Positions 5,254 to 12,374 of a stretch of DNA of 17,072 nt are shown piece after piece. Origin of the DNA: Avisuccinivibrio_A sp964399665. GTDB taxonomy: Bacteria; Pseudomonadota; Gammaproteobacteria; Enterobacterales; Succinivibrionaceae. Both the position numbers and the translations under genes were made by a program. The notes under the pieces are model-generated. The model was not told the DNA's origin and ran no database searches. It worked only from the letters and a program-made list of their open reading frames with translations. Numbering within the stretch: the stretch's first letter is position 1; each line of letters opens with the position of its first letter. The stretch is from assembly GCA_964399665.1 (NCBI GenBank), contig CAYNSI010000025.1, positions 1-17,072 of the forward strand, given 5' to 3'.

Positions 5254-7149
5254 ATGAATAATCCCAGCAAGGCACTGTTTGCAACTAATTTGTCATACGT
5301 GGCACAACTTGCTCAAAAGTGCGCCGATGAGCAGGATTTTTTCTTCTGCGAAATCATGCTCTCCTCTAATGTTGATGAAATCGTCGAAAAAGTTCGGTCA
5401 CAGGGCATTTTATTAGTACTCTCTCACGGTGCATTAGCCGACCGTCTGCGTTCTGTGCTCACCGTCACCGTAATTGAGGTGCCCGTAGATTATATTGCAG
5501 TGTTTGGCGGTGTTGATAAGCTGGTTTCTTTAGGGTGCAAACGTATTTTTGTACTGCTGCCTTGTGTGGATGAAATGCCCTCGCGTGCTTCATTTTTTTA
5601 CCAGGACTGCGAGGTTATTTTCGTGAGGCTCTCAAGCGTCAATGAAGGTAAGATTGTCATCGGAGAGGCTGCCTTGTGCGGGGTTGACGGCATTTTAGCT
5701 CCCGAGTCCTTAATTAACAGCATTCCTGAGCGTGATTCGCTCAAAGCACTGTGCATCGGCATCAGCGCCACTGCCATCACCCGAATGTTTGAGGCAGGAA
5801 AGCGCATCTTACATCTTGAGAAAGTAAAAAGACTGCAGCTTACCCGCTTAGATCTTCTTATCAACAACATTGCAGAAGGTGTCATCATTTTCAACCGCGA
5901 CAAAGAAGCGGTCTTTCACAATGTGCAGGCAGACAAGATCTTACATGGGGTCAAGCCAGAGGACATGTTTGATTTGCTTGAGCCCTTCTTTAAAGATTCC
6001 AGGGTCAATTCGGTGGTCACGCTCAACGGCAGACAAGTGCTGATGAACACCATGCGCTTTATCTTCCCCAATACCGATATCGACAATCACGTGGTGATCC
6101 TGCATGAAGGGCGGGAGATTGAAAAATCTGAGCGCTCATTGAGGGCCCATAATATCAGCAAGGGCCTGATTGCCAAGTCCAAGTTTGCCGCTTTAGAAGC
6201 TTCTGATGAAAAGACCAAAGCCTTGATTGAACAAGCAAAGCGTTTTGCCTCCACCGACAGTACGGTCTTAATCTGCGGAGAGACAGGGGTGGGCAAGGAG
6301 GTTTTTGCCCAATCTATTCACAATGCTTCAGCGCGCAAGGCAGAGGCTTTTGTATCGGTCAATTGCGCCGTACTGCCGCCTGCTTTGATTGAGTCGGAGC
6401 TGTTCGGCTATGTGGAAGGGGCCTTCACAGGAGCGCGCAGTCAGGGCAAACCAGGGCTGTTTGAAATGGCCCACCGCGGCACTATTTTCCTCGATGAAAT
6501 AGGGGAGCTTCCCAGTGATATGCAGGGGCGCTTATTGAGGGTTTTGCAAGAGCGCGAGATCATGCGCATTGGCGATGATCGCTTGATCCCGGTGGATGTC
6601 AGGGTCATCTGCGCCACCAACCGCGATTTGCAAAAACTTTGTCAAGAAGACAAGTTTCGCTGGGATCTCTACTATCGCATCAATGTACTGAGATTGAGTC
6701 TGCCCGCATTAAGGGATAGAAAAGGTGACATCTTACCTTTGTTTACTGCCTTTTTAGGCGGTTTCTTTGGTAATCATGACTTTACCATTGAAGATGATGC
6801 CAAATCTTACCTTAACGCCTATCACTGGCCGGGGAACATTCGCGAACTGCGCAATACGGCAGAGGCCTGTGTTCTGGACGGCCCGGTCATTAAAAAGTCC
6901 ACATTAGAGCAGATCTTGCATCATGACCCGTATAAATCATCTGATCTTAAAGTCACTGATAATGCTGCCAATCTTTCTGACATCCATCCTGAGGGCATGC
7001 TTAACCTCAATCTTAATGAACTTGCCTCCTTAAAAGATCTTGAATATCAAGCCCTGCAGGGGATGCTCAAATTTATGAGCCAAGATGAGATCTGCCGCAG
7101 GCTTAATCTTTCGCGCGTGACCTTGTGGCGCAAGCTCAAAAAGGCCTAA
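5254..7149 (+). CDS. PrpR-type sigma-54-dependent transcriptional activator
   Basis: This is a 631-residue bacterial enhancer-binding protein. Residues about 8-180 match the PrpR N-terminal sensor domain (VLSHGALADRLR, VIEVPVDYIAV). A PAS-like linker (LLINNIAEGVIIFNRD, about 201-216) follows. The AAA+ domain has Walker A GETGVGKE (342-349), the sigma-54-contacting loop GAFTGA (389-394), Walker B IFLDEIGELP (411-420) and WPGNIRELRN (525-534). A Fis-type helix-turn-helix ends the protein (about 610-631). It therefore hydrolyses ATP to open sigma-54 promoters. AAGGAG six bases before the ATG sets the start. No 2-methylcitrate genes are nearby; the convergent neighbour is a GH105/transporter operon with a strong -24/-12 promoter. 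I infer that this operon is its target and that the ligand is a uronate or related sugar acid. Confidence 0.93.
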   Translation: MNNPSKALFATNLSYVAQLAQKCADEQDFFFCEIMLSSNVDEIVEKVRSQGILLVLSHGALADRLRSVLTVTVIEVPVDYIAVFGGVDKLVSLGCKRIFVLLPCVDEMPSRASFFYQDCEVIFVRLSSVNEGKIVIGEAALCGVDGILAPESLINSIPERDSLKALCIGISATAITRMFEAGKRILHLEKVKRLQLTRLDLLINNIAEGVIIFNRDKEAVFHNVQADKILHGVKPEDMFDLLEPFFKDSRVNSVVTLNGRQVLMNTMRFIFPNTDIDNHVVILHEGREIEKSERSLRAHNISKGLIAKSKFAALEASDEKTKALIEQAKRFASTDSTVLICGETGVGKEVFAQSIHNASARKAEAFVSVNCAVLPPALIESELFGYVEGAFTGARSQGKPGLFEMAHRGTIFLDEIGELPSDMQGRLLRVLQEREIMRIGDDRLIPVDVRVICATNRDLQKLCQEDKFRWDLYYRINVLRLSLPALRDRKGDILPLFTAFLGGFFGNHDFTIEDDAKSYLNAYHWPGNIRELRNTAEACVLDGPVIKKSTLEQILHHDPYKSSDLKVTDNAANLSDIHPEGMLNLNLNELASLKDLEYQALQGMLKFMSQDEICRRLNLSRVTLWRKLKKA

Positions 7150-7443
7150 AACACAAGGGGACTTAAGCAAAGCAGCACAATGGCAAAAAAGATCCACAAA
7201 GCTGCGTGTCAAAAAGATCCCCAAAACATTTTTGCGTGCGGATCTTTTAATTGCGCCAATTTTCAAAAAAAGGGCGCGATGCCGATACGACAGAGTGACG
7301 CCTGCAATCAAATTCCAGCAGATGCCAGGGCGCGGTCAGACTAAAGAAAGGGTCCTGCTTAAAATCGGCCTGGGCTTAGGCAAACGGCACGAAGGGGCTT
7401 AAGTCCCTTGATAAGGGATGTTAATCATGCGAAGGGCACTTGA
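7150..7443. other. Convergent intergenic region
   Basis: This lies between two genes ending head-to-head, and no gene was seen. It holds the hairpin at 7212-7248 and a GCGCC/GGCGC pair (7253-7257/7273-7277). A run of seven As (7265-7271) reads as a U-tract on the minus strand. Three alternating AAGGG/CCCTT arms (7392-7396, 7405-7409, 7413-7417) can pair in two exclusive ways; these could help end the leftward operon but lack an adjacent U-tract. Confidence 0.5.
7212..7248. terminator. Possible bidirectional terminator
   Basis: AAAAGATCC (7212-7220) and GGATCTTTT (7240-7248) form a perfect 9-bp stem about 60 nt after the activator stop. The arms themselves give a T-run on each strand. The 19-nt loop is longer than usual, which lowers confidence. 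Its position between convergent genes fits a shared terminator. Confidence 0.4.
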
Positions 7444-8262
7444 TCAGGCAAAGTATTCGCGCATAAAGTTTAGATCCTGCTTAACAAAGTTAGGATCCTG
7501 CCCCTCGCGCACGGCAAAACTTAGAGCAGGAAGCTTTGTGATATAGGGGCGCAGGATCTCAAAGTCCACAATGCCGTGTCCTAAAGGAGTCATCAGCTTG
7601 TTAAAGTCATCCTGCATCACATAGTCTTTAACATGCATTACCACCGTGTTATCTGTAAAGGCTTTGCAGTCAAACCACTTTTGCCACAAAGTATTCTGTT
7701 CATCTTTTTGCTCGGATCTTAGGAGGTTGGAAGGATCAAAGATAAACTTTAAAGATCCTTTAGGGCAGGATTGCATCAGCCTGCGGCACAAGGCAGGATC
7801 ATTAAAAGGCTGAAATCCCACAGGCTCTAAAAGAAGGGTGACGTTATTGTCTGCCATGGTCCTGCAAATTTTAGGTACGATAAAAAGAAGGTAGTCTCTT
7901 TTTTGCAGGCACTCTTCAAGGGGCATGGCCAAAGCTGCGCTTTCGGTGCCGACATACCCGCAGCCCAAGCGTGAGGCAATGCCTGCGTATTTTTGGTAGA
8001 GTTTTAGATTGGCATCTTCTAAAGCGCGGTTGGTCAGATCAAGATAGCAGCCCAAAAGAGCAATGCTAAGGCCGCACTCTTGTGAACTTGCTTTTAAATC
8101 ATTAAGAAGGGAGTTTGGGAATTCATCTTCGTAGGAGGAAAAGCCTGCAATGAGCTTGTGCAAGACCAGTTGCACGCACATAAAGCCTGTTTGTTTTAAA
8201 AAGGGCAAAGCCTCAGTGTGACTGTGCCTGCCCAGATCATGTCCGCGAATGCCTAAGAGCAT
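7444..8262 (-). CDS. Sugar phosphate isomerase/epimerase (xylose isomerase-like TIM barrel)
   Basis: This is a 272-residue cytoplasmic protein of the AP-endonuclease/xylose-isomerase-like TIM-barrel superfamily. The four expected divalent-metal ligands are present in order: Glu146 (LLLEPVGF), Asp176 (FIFDPSN), His210 (VVMHVKD) and Glu253 (AVREG). That supports an isomerase, epimerase or dehydratase acting on a sugar or keto-sugar acid; the exact substrate is not readable. AAGGAA at 8269-8274 (minus strand) is its ribosome-binding site. It is the third gene of the leftward GH105-symporter operon, so it may process the monosaccharide released by the hydrolase (inference). A strong hairpin terminator lies between the symporter gene and this one, so its expression probably depends on partial read-through. 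Confidence 0.85.
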   Translation of the reverse strand: MLLGIRGHDLGRHSHTEALPFLKQTGFMCVQLVLHKLIAGFSSYEDEFPNSLLNDLKASSQECGLSIALLGCYLDLTNRALEDANLKLYQKYAGIASRLGCGYVGTESAALAMPLEECLQKRDYLLFIVPKICRTMADNNVTLLLEPVGFQPFNDPALCRRLMQSCPKGSLKFIFDPSNLLRSEQKDEQNTLWQKWFDCKAFTDNTVVMHVKDYVMQDDFNKLMTPLGHGIVDFEILRPYITKLPALSFAVREGQDPNFVKQDLNFMREYFA

Positions 8263-8277
8263 ATTGTGTTCCTTGTT

Positions 8278-8301
8278 AAAAAAGCCGCCATACGGCGGCT
8301 T
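8278..8301 (-). terminator. Intrinsic terminator between symporter and isomerase genes
   Basis: Read on the minus strand, AAGCCGCC-GTAT-GGCGGCTT is a perfect 8-bp GC-rich stem with a 4-nt loop (8282-8301), continuing into six Ts (complement of the As at 8278-8283). This is the clearest intrinsic terminator in the window. It lies inside an apparent operon, about 50 nt after the symporter stop and just before the isomerase ribosome-binding site, so it probably lowers isomerase transcription. Confidence 0.8.
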
Positions 8302-8351
8302 GAGGTCTGATAGAGTTATGCAAAAAGTTGCTGCACTTTTGTATCAAGCCT

Positions 8352-9917
8352 TTACTTGCTGTCAGGCTGATTGAAGTTTTCTTCCTCTTCGTTGTGCTTG
8401 ATGGTCCAGCATTTTTCGTAGCTGTAGCCGGTTAAGTCCTCAACGACAGCGCGCACCTTGGGATCAACATCTGCCTTGGAGCCGCCTGCCTTAAGACGAG
8501 CCACCTCGTTGCAGACAATTTTGTGGGTCTCTTTGGTGAGGTTGAGGCGCACGGAAGCCAGCCAGCCAATGGCAAGGAACACTAAGGGGAAGACTACGGC
8601 AATTATCATGATGCCAAATTGCGCCTCTTCAGGCTGCTCGGTGGTGCCCTTAACGTATCCGAAGAAAGCCAATCCTGCTCCGATGATCAAAGACTCGATG
8701 CCGGTGGCGGCGCGGGAGAATAAAGTATTCACCCCGGTGAAGATCCCCTCGCGGCGTTCGCCGTGGACGATTTCATCGATGTCGGCCATGAAGGGCAGCT
8801 GGAAGACCGGGATGTAGTCGATGCCGGCCCGGCCTGCAAAGCTGATGATAGCAGCACCGCACAGTAAAATGGTCAGGTTGTCTGCGCCAATCATGCGGGA
8901 GAGCATAAAGTAGCAGGCACAACCTATTGCCACAATCACGGTGAAGATCCTGAAAGTCTTTGGTGCTCCCCAGCGCAGGCAAAAGAACATGCACAAAAGC
9001 AGGGCAGCAAAGGAGGTCATCTGCGTGATTCCCAGGACCCAAGCGGCATCTTGTTGAGAGACAAACAAAACCGAAACCACAAAGTAAGCAAAGATCCCGG
9101 TGGCCAAATTCTTGTAAATGCAGCCCATTGCAAGAATGGTGCAGTGCAGGCGATAAGCCCGCAGCTTTAAGCTGGCTTTGACGTTGGAGATGATGGAGAT
9201 AAAGCCGTCTTTGATGGAGCCTGTTTTGGAGAAGACGTGAACTTCTTCAGGACGTTTTTCAAAGGTCCACAAATAGACGACTACCAAAGAAACTGCCATC
9301 ATTACGCCGTAGACCACGCCTGTCATAGTAAAGGCGATAGTGCTGTCCTGACCATACATGTGGAACATCAGTCCCGGGATGGCTGCGGCGATGGTCGAGG
9401 AGATCACCCCGCACATCTGTTTGCCGCCGGTGAGCTTGGTTTTATCGGTGGCGTTTTGCGTCATTTCAGCAGGCAGGCAGATGCAGGAGACTATTACCAT
9501 GGTAAAGACCATTTCATACAACAGATTGATACCAAAGTAATAGGCTAAATTCATGCCCGGCAGCCACATGGCAGGGAAAACTACCAAGATGGAGGGAACG
9601 CCCAATAAGATAAAGAATCTTCTGCGGCCGAATCTGCGTCCTATGCGGGTTTTGTAGAAGTTATCGGTAATAAAGCCCATTACTGGGTTTAAAAGCGCAT
9701 CAAAGATGCGGGCGCAGGTGAAGATGATGGAGGCAGATATTGCAGACAGCCCGCACATGGTGGTGTAAAAGAACATCAGCCACGCTGAGATCAAGGTGGT
9801 CGAGCCGCCGCCTAAAAAGTTCACGCAGGCATAGCCTATGACATGGTGCAGGCGGATCCTGCGCACCGCGGTAGGATCTGCCGCGGCCTGATTGGTGGTC
9901 AAGGTAGTATCTGTCAT
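8352..9917 (-). CDS. GPH-family sugar:cation symporter (MFS)
   Basis: This is a 521-residue inner-membrane transporter of the glycoside-pentoside-hexuronide:cation symporter family (MelB-like), with about 12 hydrophobic segments. The family signature is visible after the second helix: ARIFDALLNPVMGFITDN (about 69-86), then a basic cytoplasmic loop GRRFGRRRFFIL (93-104). The N-terminal 20 and C-terminal roughly 60 residues are hydrophilic; the long charged tail (ending NEEEENFNQPDSK) is cytoplasmic by topology. It should import a di- or oligosaccharide with Na+ or H+. Next to GH105, an unsaturated pectin disaccharide is the likeliest cargo (inference). Translation is probably coupled: its ribosome-binding site AAAGGAGG (9928-9935) lies in the last codons of the GH105 gene, which stops 5 nt before this ATG. 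Confidence 0.93.
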   Translation of the reverse strand: MTDTTLTTNQAAADPTAVRRIRLHHVIGYACVNFLGGGSTTLISAWLMFFYTTMCGLSAISASIIFTCARIFDALLNPVMGFITDNFYKTRIGRRFGRRRFFILLGVPSILVVFPAMWLPGMNLAYYFGINLLYEMVFTMVIVSCICLPAEMTQNATDKTKLTGGKQMCGVISSTIAAAIPGLMFHMYGQDSTIAFTMTGVVYGVMMAVSLVVVYLWTFEKRPEEVHVFSKTGSIKDGFISIISNVKASLKLRAYRLHCTILAMGCIYKNLATGIFAYFVVSVLFVSQQDAAWVLGITQMTSFAALLLCMFFCLRWGAPKTFRIFTVIVAIGCACYFMLSRMIGADNLTILLCGAAIISFAGRAGIDYIPVFQLPFMADIDEIVHGERREGIFTGVNTLFSRAATGIESLIIGAGLAFFGYVKGTTEQPEEAQFGIMIIAVVFPLVFLAIGWLASVRLNLTKETHKIVCNEVARLKAGGSKADVDPKVRAVVEDLTGYSYEKCWTIKHNEEEENFNQPDSK

Positions 9918-9922
9918 TTTGA

Positions 9923-11014
9923 TTATTCCTCCTTTGCTTGTTCGCTTTCAATGGCGGCAAATAAAAACGGACCAAGCCCTTTGGGCTCGTTGGAGATAAC
10001 AGGTTCAGAGATATAGTAAGCAAAAGATCCGTCGCGCCTGACGGCACCGCCCAAGCCTGCCACATAGCAGATCTTATTTAAATTCAAAAGATGCTCGGGA
10101 GTTTCCAGGACAAATTGGGTAATAAGCCCCGAGAATGCCTCTTGAGCATCAGACAGAACCGATTTTTCCAATACCCCAAGACGCACGGCTTTAAACAAAG
10201 CTGCTGTGATCATGCAGGATGCTGAGGCCTCAAGGTAGTTTTGAGGTCTGTCTTTTAAGTCTAAGATCTGATACCAAACCTTAGCCTTGGGATCTTGTAC
10301 TTTTAAGAGGGCCTGCAGGCACTCTTGCAAGATTTTGCACAGGGCTTGATAGTCTTTATGTGCCTTGGGCATAACCTCAATAACATCTGCCAAAGCCATC
10401 ACATACCAGCCCATGGCGCGTCCCCAAAAGTGCGGGGATAAACCAGTTTTAGGATCACACCAATACATGGACTTGGATTCATCGTAGGCGTGGTACAAAA
10501 GTCCGGTTTTTTCGTCTTTTAGGTGCGGATAGGACTTTAAAAACTGCAGGGCAATGTCATCAAAATCTGACTCTTTGCCAAAACGGGAAGCAAAGGCGGC
10601 CAAAAACGCAGCTCCCATGTACAGGCCGTCACACCAGATTTGATGAGGGTAGATGGCTTTATGCCAAAAGACGCCTTCTTTAGTGCGCGGGTGGGTTTTG
10701 ATTTGCTCAACCAAATGGCAGACAGCCTTTTTATAGCGCTCTTTGCCTGTCTCGTTATAAAGTTTGAGCACTATCTTGCCATTATTTAAGTGATCGATGT
10801 TGTGCTCATCCAAGCGATATCCTTTAATTGAGCCGTCTTGGCCGATAAAGGCATCCATGGTCTTGATGATAAAATCCAAATATTTTTGTTCTGCGGTAGC
10901 CTTGTAGACGGCATAGATCCCTTCTAAGGTCAGGCCGTATTCATAGCCCCAGTGATTAGTCAAATCTATGTTATGGGCAATGATAGAGTCAGCCATCCAT
11001 TGCGAATAATTCAT
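9923..11014 (-). CDS. GH105 unsaturated rhamnogalacturonyl/glucuronyl hydrolase (YteR-like)
   Basis: This is a 363-residue glycoside hydrolase of the GH88/GH105 (alpha/alpha)6-barrel group. YteR-type features are FWHKAIYPHQIWCDGLYMG (117-134), holding the likely catalytic Asp129 and His124, and GLSPHFWGRAMGWYVMAL (191-208). The family hydrates the 4,5-double bond of the unsaturated uronic acid left by polysaccharide lyases, releasing 5-keto-4-deoxyuronate and a sugar such as rhamnose. No signal peptide is present, so it acts in the cytoplasm on imported disaccharides. AGGGAG (11023-11028) precedes the ATG. It is the first gene of a leftward operon with the symporter and a TIM-barrel isomerase. 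The upstream sigma-54 promoter implies control by an enhancer-binding protein. No lyase, kduI, kduD or kdgK homologue is recognisable nearby, although the SDR gene could be related to that pathway. Confidence 0.9.
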   Translation of the reverse strand: MNYSQWMADSIIAHNIDLTNHWGYEYGLTLEGIYAVYKATAEQKYLDFIIKTMDAFIGQDGSIKGYRLDEHNIDHLNNGKIVLKLYNETGKERYKKAVCHLVEQIKTHPRTKEGVFWHKAIYPHQIWCDGLYMGAAFLAAFASRFGKESDFDDIALQFLKSYPHLKDEKTGLLYHAYDESKSMYWCDPKTGLSPHFWGRAMGWYVMALADVIEVMPKAHKDYQALCKILQECLQALLKVQDPKAKVWYQILDLKDRPQNYLEASASCMITAALFKAVRLGVLEKSVLSDAQEAFSGLITQFVLETPEHLLNLNKICYVAGLGGAVRRDGSFAYYISEPVISNEPKGLGPFLFAAIESEQAKEE

Positions 11015-11061
11015 TAAGAGTGCTCCCTGCTGCCAATAATAGTTTATGATTGCACCATAAA

Positions 11062-11078
11062 AGCAAGTCCCGTTCCAA
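11062..11078 (-). promoter_or_regulatory. Sigma-54 (-24/-12) promoter of the GH105 operon
   Basis: On the minus strand the sequence is TTGGAACGGGACTTGCT. The known consensus is YTGGCACG-N4-TTGCW; every defined base matches except C to A after the GG. The invariant GG (11075-11076) and GC (11063-11064) are exactly 10 bases apart. The predicted transcription start is near 11051, about 37 nt before the GH105 ATG, leaving room for its ribosome-binding site. This implies dependence on an enhancer-binding protein; one is encoded at 5254-7149. Confidence 0.8.
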
Positions 11079-11134
11079 CTTGTAACTTATTAAAATAACG
11101 GGAAATTTTTTGAATAAGTCACTTGGCTTTTCAG

Positions 11135-11197
11135 ATTTGAAAAATATTTCGTTTCAAATGCGAAATAAGGCTGCTTATTGTTTCATTTTTGAAATAA
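11135..11197. promoter_or_regulatory. Cluster of TTTCA/TGAAA dyads, candidate activator-binding sites
   Basis: ATTTGAAA (11135-11142) and TTTCAAAT (11152-11159) form a perfect 8-bp inverted repeat with a 9-nt spacer. GTTTCA-N5-GAAATAA occurs twice (11151-11168 and 11180-11197), 29 bp apart. TTTCA-TTTT-TGAAA (11181-11194) is a further dyad, and AATAAG/CTTATT (11164-11169/11174-11179) is a sixth-order inner pair. Relative to the predicted start (about 11051) the cluster spans about -84 to -146, the usual place for enhancer-binding protein sites. Confidence 0.6.
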
Positions 11198-11242
11198 ACA
11201 ATGCGAGCCAGCTGATAAGAGGTACAACTGTGCCCGGATAAT

Positions 11243-11277
11243 CCAACTTGTCGTAACAGGTCGTTATATCACGTTGG
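11243..11277. promoter_or_regulatory. 35-bp imperfect dyad
   Basis: CCAAC (11243-11247) and GTTGG (11273-11277) are symmetric about 11260, as are the inner TAAC (11254-11257) and GTTA (11263-11266). In all, 11 of 17 opposing positions are complementary. The left arm's TCCAACTTGT (11242-11251) recurs at 11074-11083, touching the -24 element of the sigma-54 promoter. This is a possible second regulator site about 190-225 bp upstream of the start. Confidence 0.4.
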
Positions 11278-11305
11278 CAGATCATGCTCCCTTTAGGAGA
11301 CCAGA

Positions 11306-11325
11306 TCATTACCTAAGAATATTCA
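11306..11325. repeat. 20-bp repeat, copy 2
   Basis: Identical to 323-342 (TCATTACCTAAGAATATTCA) and in the same orientation. Here it lies between the SDR 3' end and the GH105 promoter elements, about 255 bp upstream of the predicted GH105 transcription start. Flanking sequence is not conserved. Confidence 0.7.
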
Positions 11326-11452
11326 AATACCTAGCAGGGTTTTTCCTGTTGGAGCGGTCAAGAATCGACAGATCTATTACAAGGGCCTGATTTTCTTATC
11401 TGCCCTTTATCAAGTCTGTCATGCCGGTCTGATATTGAACTACAAGACCTGA

Positions 11453-11474
11453 TGTGTGCCCTGCAGAGCACACA
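11453..11474 (-). terminator. Stem-loop after the SDR gene
   Basis: TGTGTGC (11453-11459) and GCACACA (11468-11474) form a perfect 7-bp stem with an 8-nt loop, 10 nt beyond the SDR stop. No U-tract follows on the minus strand, so it may be a Rho-assisted or 3'-protecting structure rather than an intrinsic terminator. Confidence 0.4.
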
Positions 11475-11484
11475 GCTTTCGGAT

Positions 11485-12243
11485 TTAACGGCAGGTATAG
11501 CCGCCGTCTATCAGGTACTGTGATCCTGTAATAAATGAGGCCTTGTCTGAAACCAAAAAATAAACCAATTCGGCTACTTCTTCGGGGGTGCCGGATCTGC
11601 CCCTAAGAAACTGGGCATCTTCCTCCTGCCAGAGTTTTTTAATCTCTTTTTTATCGACGCTAAGGCGCTCAAACAGGTTTTCAACCAAAGGAGTTTTAAT
11701 GGTCCCGGGACATACGGCATTGACTCTGATATTAAATTGGGCCAAATCAATGGCCATGCCCTTTACTATTTGGGCTACGGCACCCTTGGTTAAGCCGTAG
11801 GAAAAGGAATTGGCGTGTCCTACAAAGGCCTGATCTGAAGAATTGATAACAATGGCTCCGCCTAAGTTATCAATAAGATAAGGCACTCCAAGTCTTAGGG
11901 TATTGCAGGTTCCTGTTATGTTTACGGCTATGTGCTCTTCAAGCTCCTCATCAGTGATGTTAAGGACATTATTGCGCTTATGAATTCCGGCATTGCAGAA
12001 CAAAGCTGAGATGTTGCCGAATTTTGCATATGATTTTTCAAAGGCTTCTTTAAGATCTGAAGCGTTTTTGATGCTGCCTTTGATAAAAAAAAGACGATTT
12101 TTATTCTCTGATGCTAGAAGTTCACCTGCAGCTTCCTCATTGATGTCAAGAAAGCTTACTTGATAATTTTTGCTTAGGAATTTTTTTACGGCAGCCTTTC
12201 CTATTCCGGTTGCCCCGCCGGTAATAAAGATATGTTTGTTCAT
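11485..12243 (-). CDS. SDR family NAD(P)-dependent oxidoreductase
   Basis: I start the protein at the ATG ending at 12243 (252 residues). The upstream in-frame ATG (12282) adds 13 residues of non-family sequence and has no ribosome-binding site; the chosen start also has only a weak one. Classical short-chain dehydrogenase motifs are present: TGGATGIG (8-15), CNAG (83-86), catalytic Ser135 in INSS, and Tyr149 with Lys153 in YGLTKG. Asp33 in FLDIN, after the second strand, suggests NAD(H) over NADP(H). It is a cytoplasmic reductase or dehydrogenase of a hydroxyl or keto group, with unknown substrate. It lies 131 nt downstream of the activase gene on the same strand and upstream of the GH105 promoter region. 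A 2-keto-3-deoxygluconate-type dehydrogenase role would suit the pectin neighbours, but nothing in the sequence proves it. Confidence 0.88.
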   Translation of the reverse strand: MNKHIFITGGATGIGKAAVKKFLSKNYQVSFLDINEEAAGELLASENKNRLFFIKGSIKNASDLKEAFEKSYAKFGNISALFCNAGIHKRNNVLNITDEELEEHIAVNITGTCNTLRLGVPYLIDNLGGAIVINSSDQAFVGHANSFSYGLTKGAVAQIVKGMAIDLAQFNIRVNAVCPGTIKTPLVENLFERLSVDKKEIKKLWQEEDAQFLRGRSGTPEEVAELVYFLVSDKASFITGSQYLIDGGYTCR

Positions 12244-12374
12244 GTCGTTTGACTTAAAAGAAGTTAACAGGATAAAGCACATTCTATCAGCAAACTAAGG
12301 CTTAAAAGCTTGCAGGCTGCAGGTTTTGGAAACTTTCTAAGTTGATTTAGGCCCTGATAACAGAGTGTCTTTGG

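Larger units (their letters stand above)
11015..11484. promoter_or_regulatory. 470-bp regulatory region of the GH105 operon
   Basis: No gene was seen. Reading away from GH105, it contains the ribosome-binding site, a sigma-54 promoter (11062-11078), an AT-rich spacer (about 11085-11130) that could bend, TTTCA/TGAAA dyads (11135-11197), a fourth TGATAAGAGG (11213-11222) and a 35-bp imperfect dyad (11243-11277). Beyond these lie the 20-bp repeat (11306-11325), an AAGGGC/GCCCTT pair (11381-11386/11402-11407) and the stem-loop after the SDR gene (11453-11474). The density of symmetric elements is high for the length. Confidence 0.7.

Noticed and set aside
7030..7311. Minus-strand 93-codon frame across the activator 3' end
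   Set aside because: It is antisense to the well-supported activator C-terminus and runs into the convergent terminator region.
7392..7417. AAGGG/CCCTT alternating arms as the terminator of the leftward operon
   Set aside because: The stems are only 5 bp and mutually exclusive, with no U-tract on the minus strand; mentioned only in the region entry.
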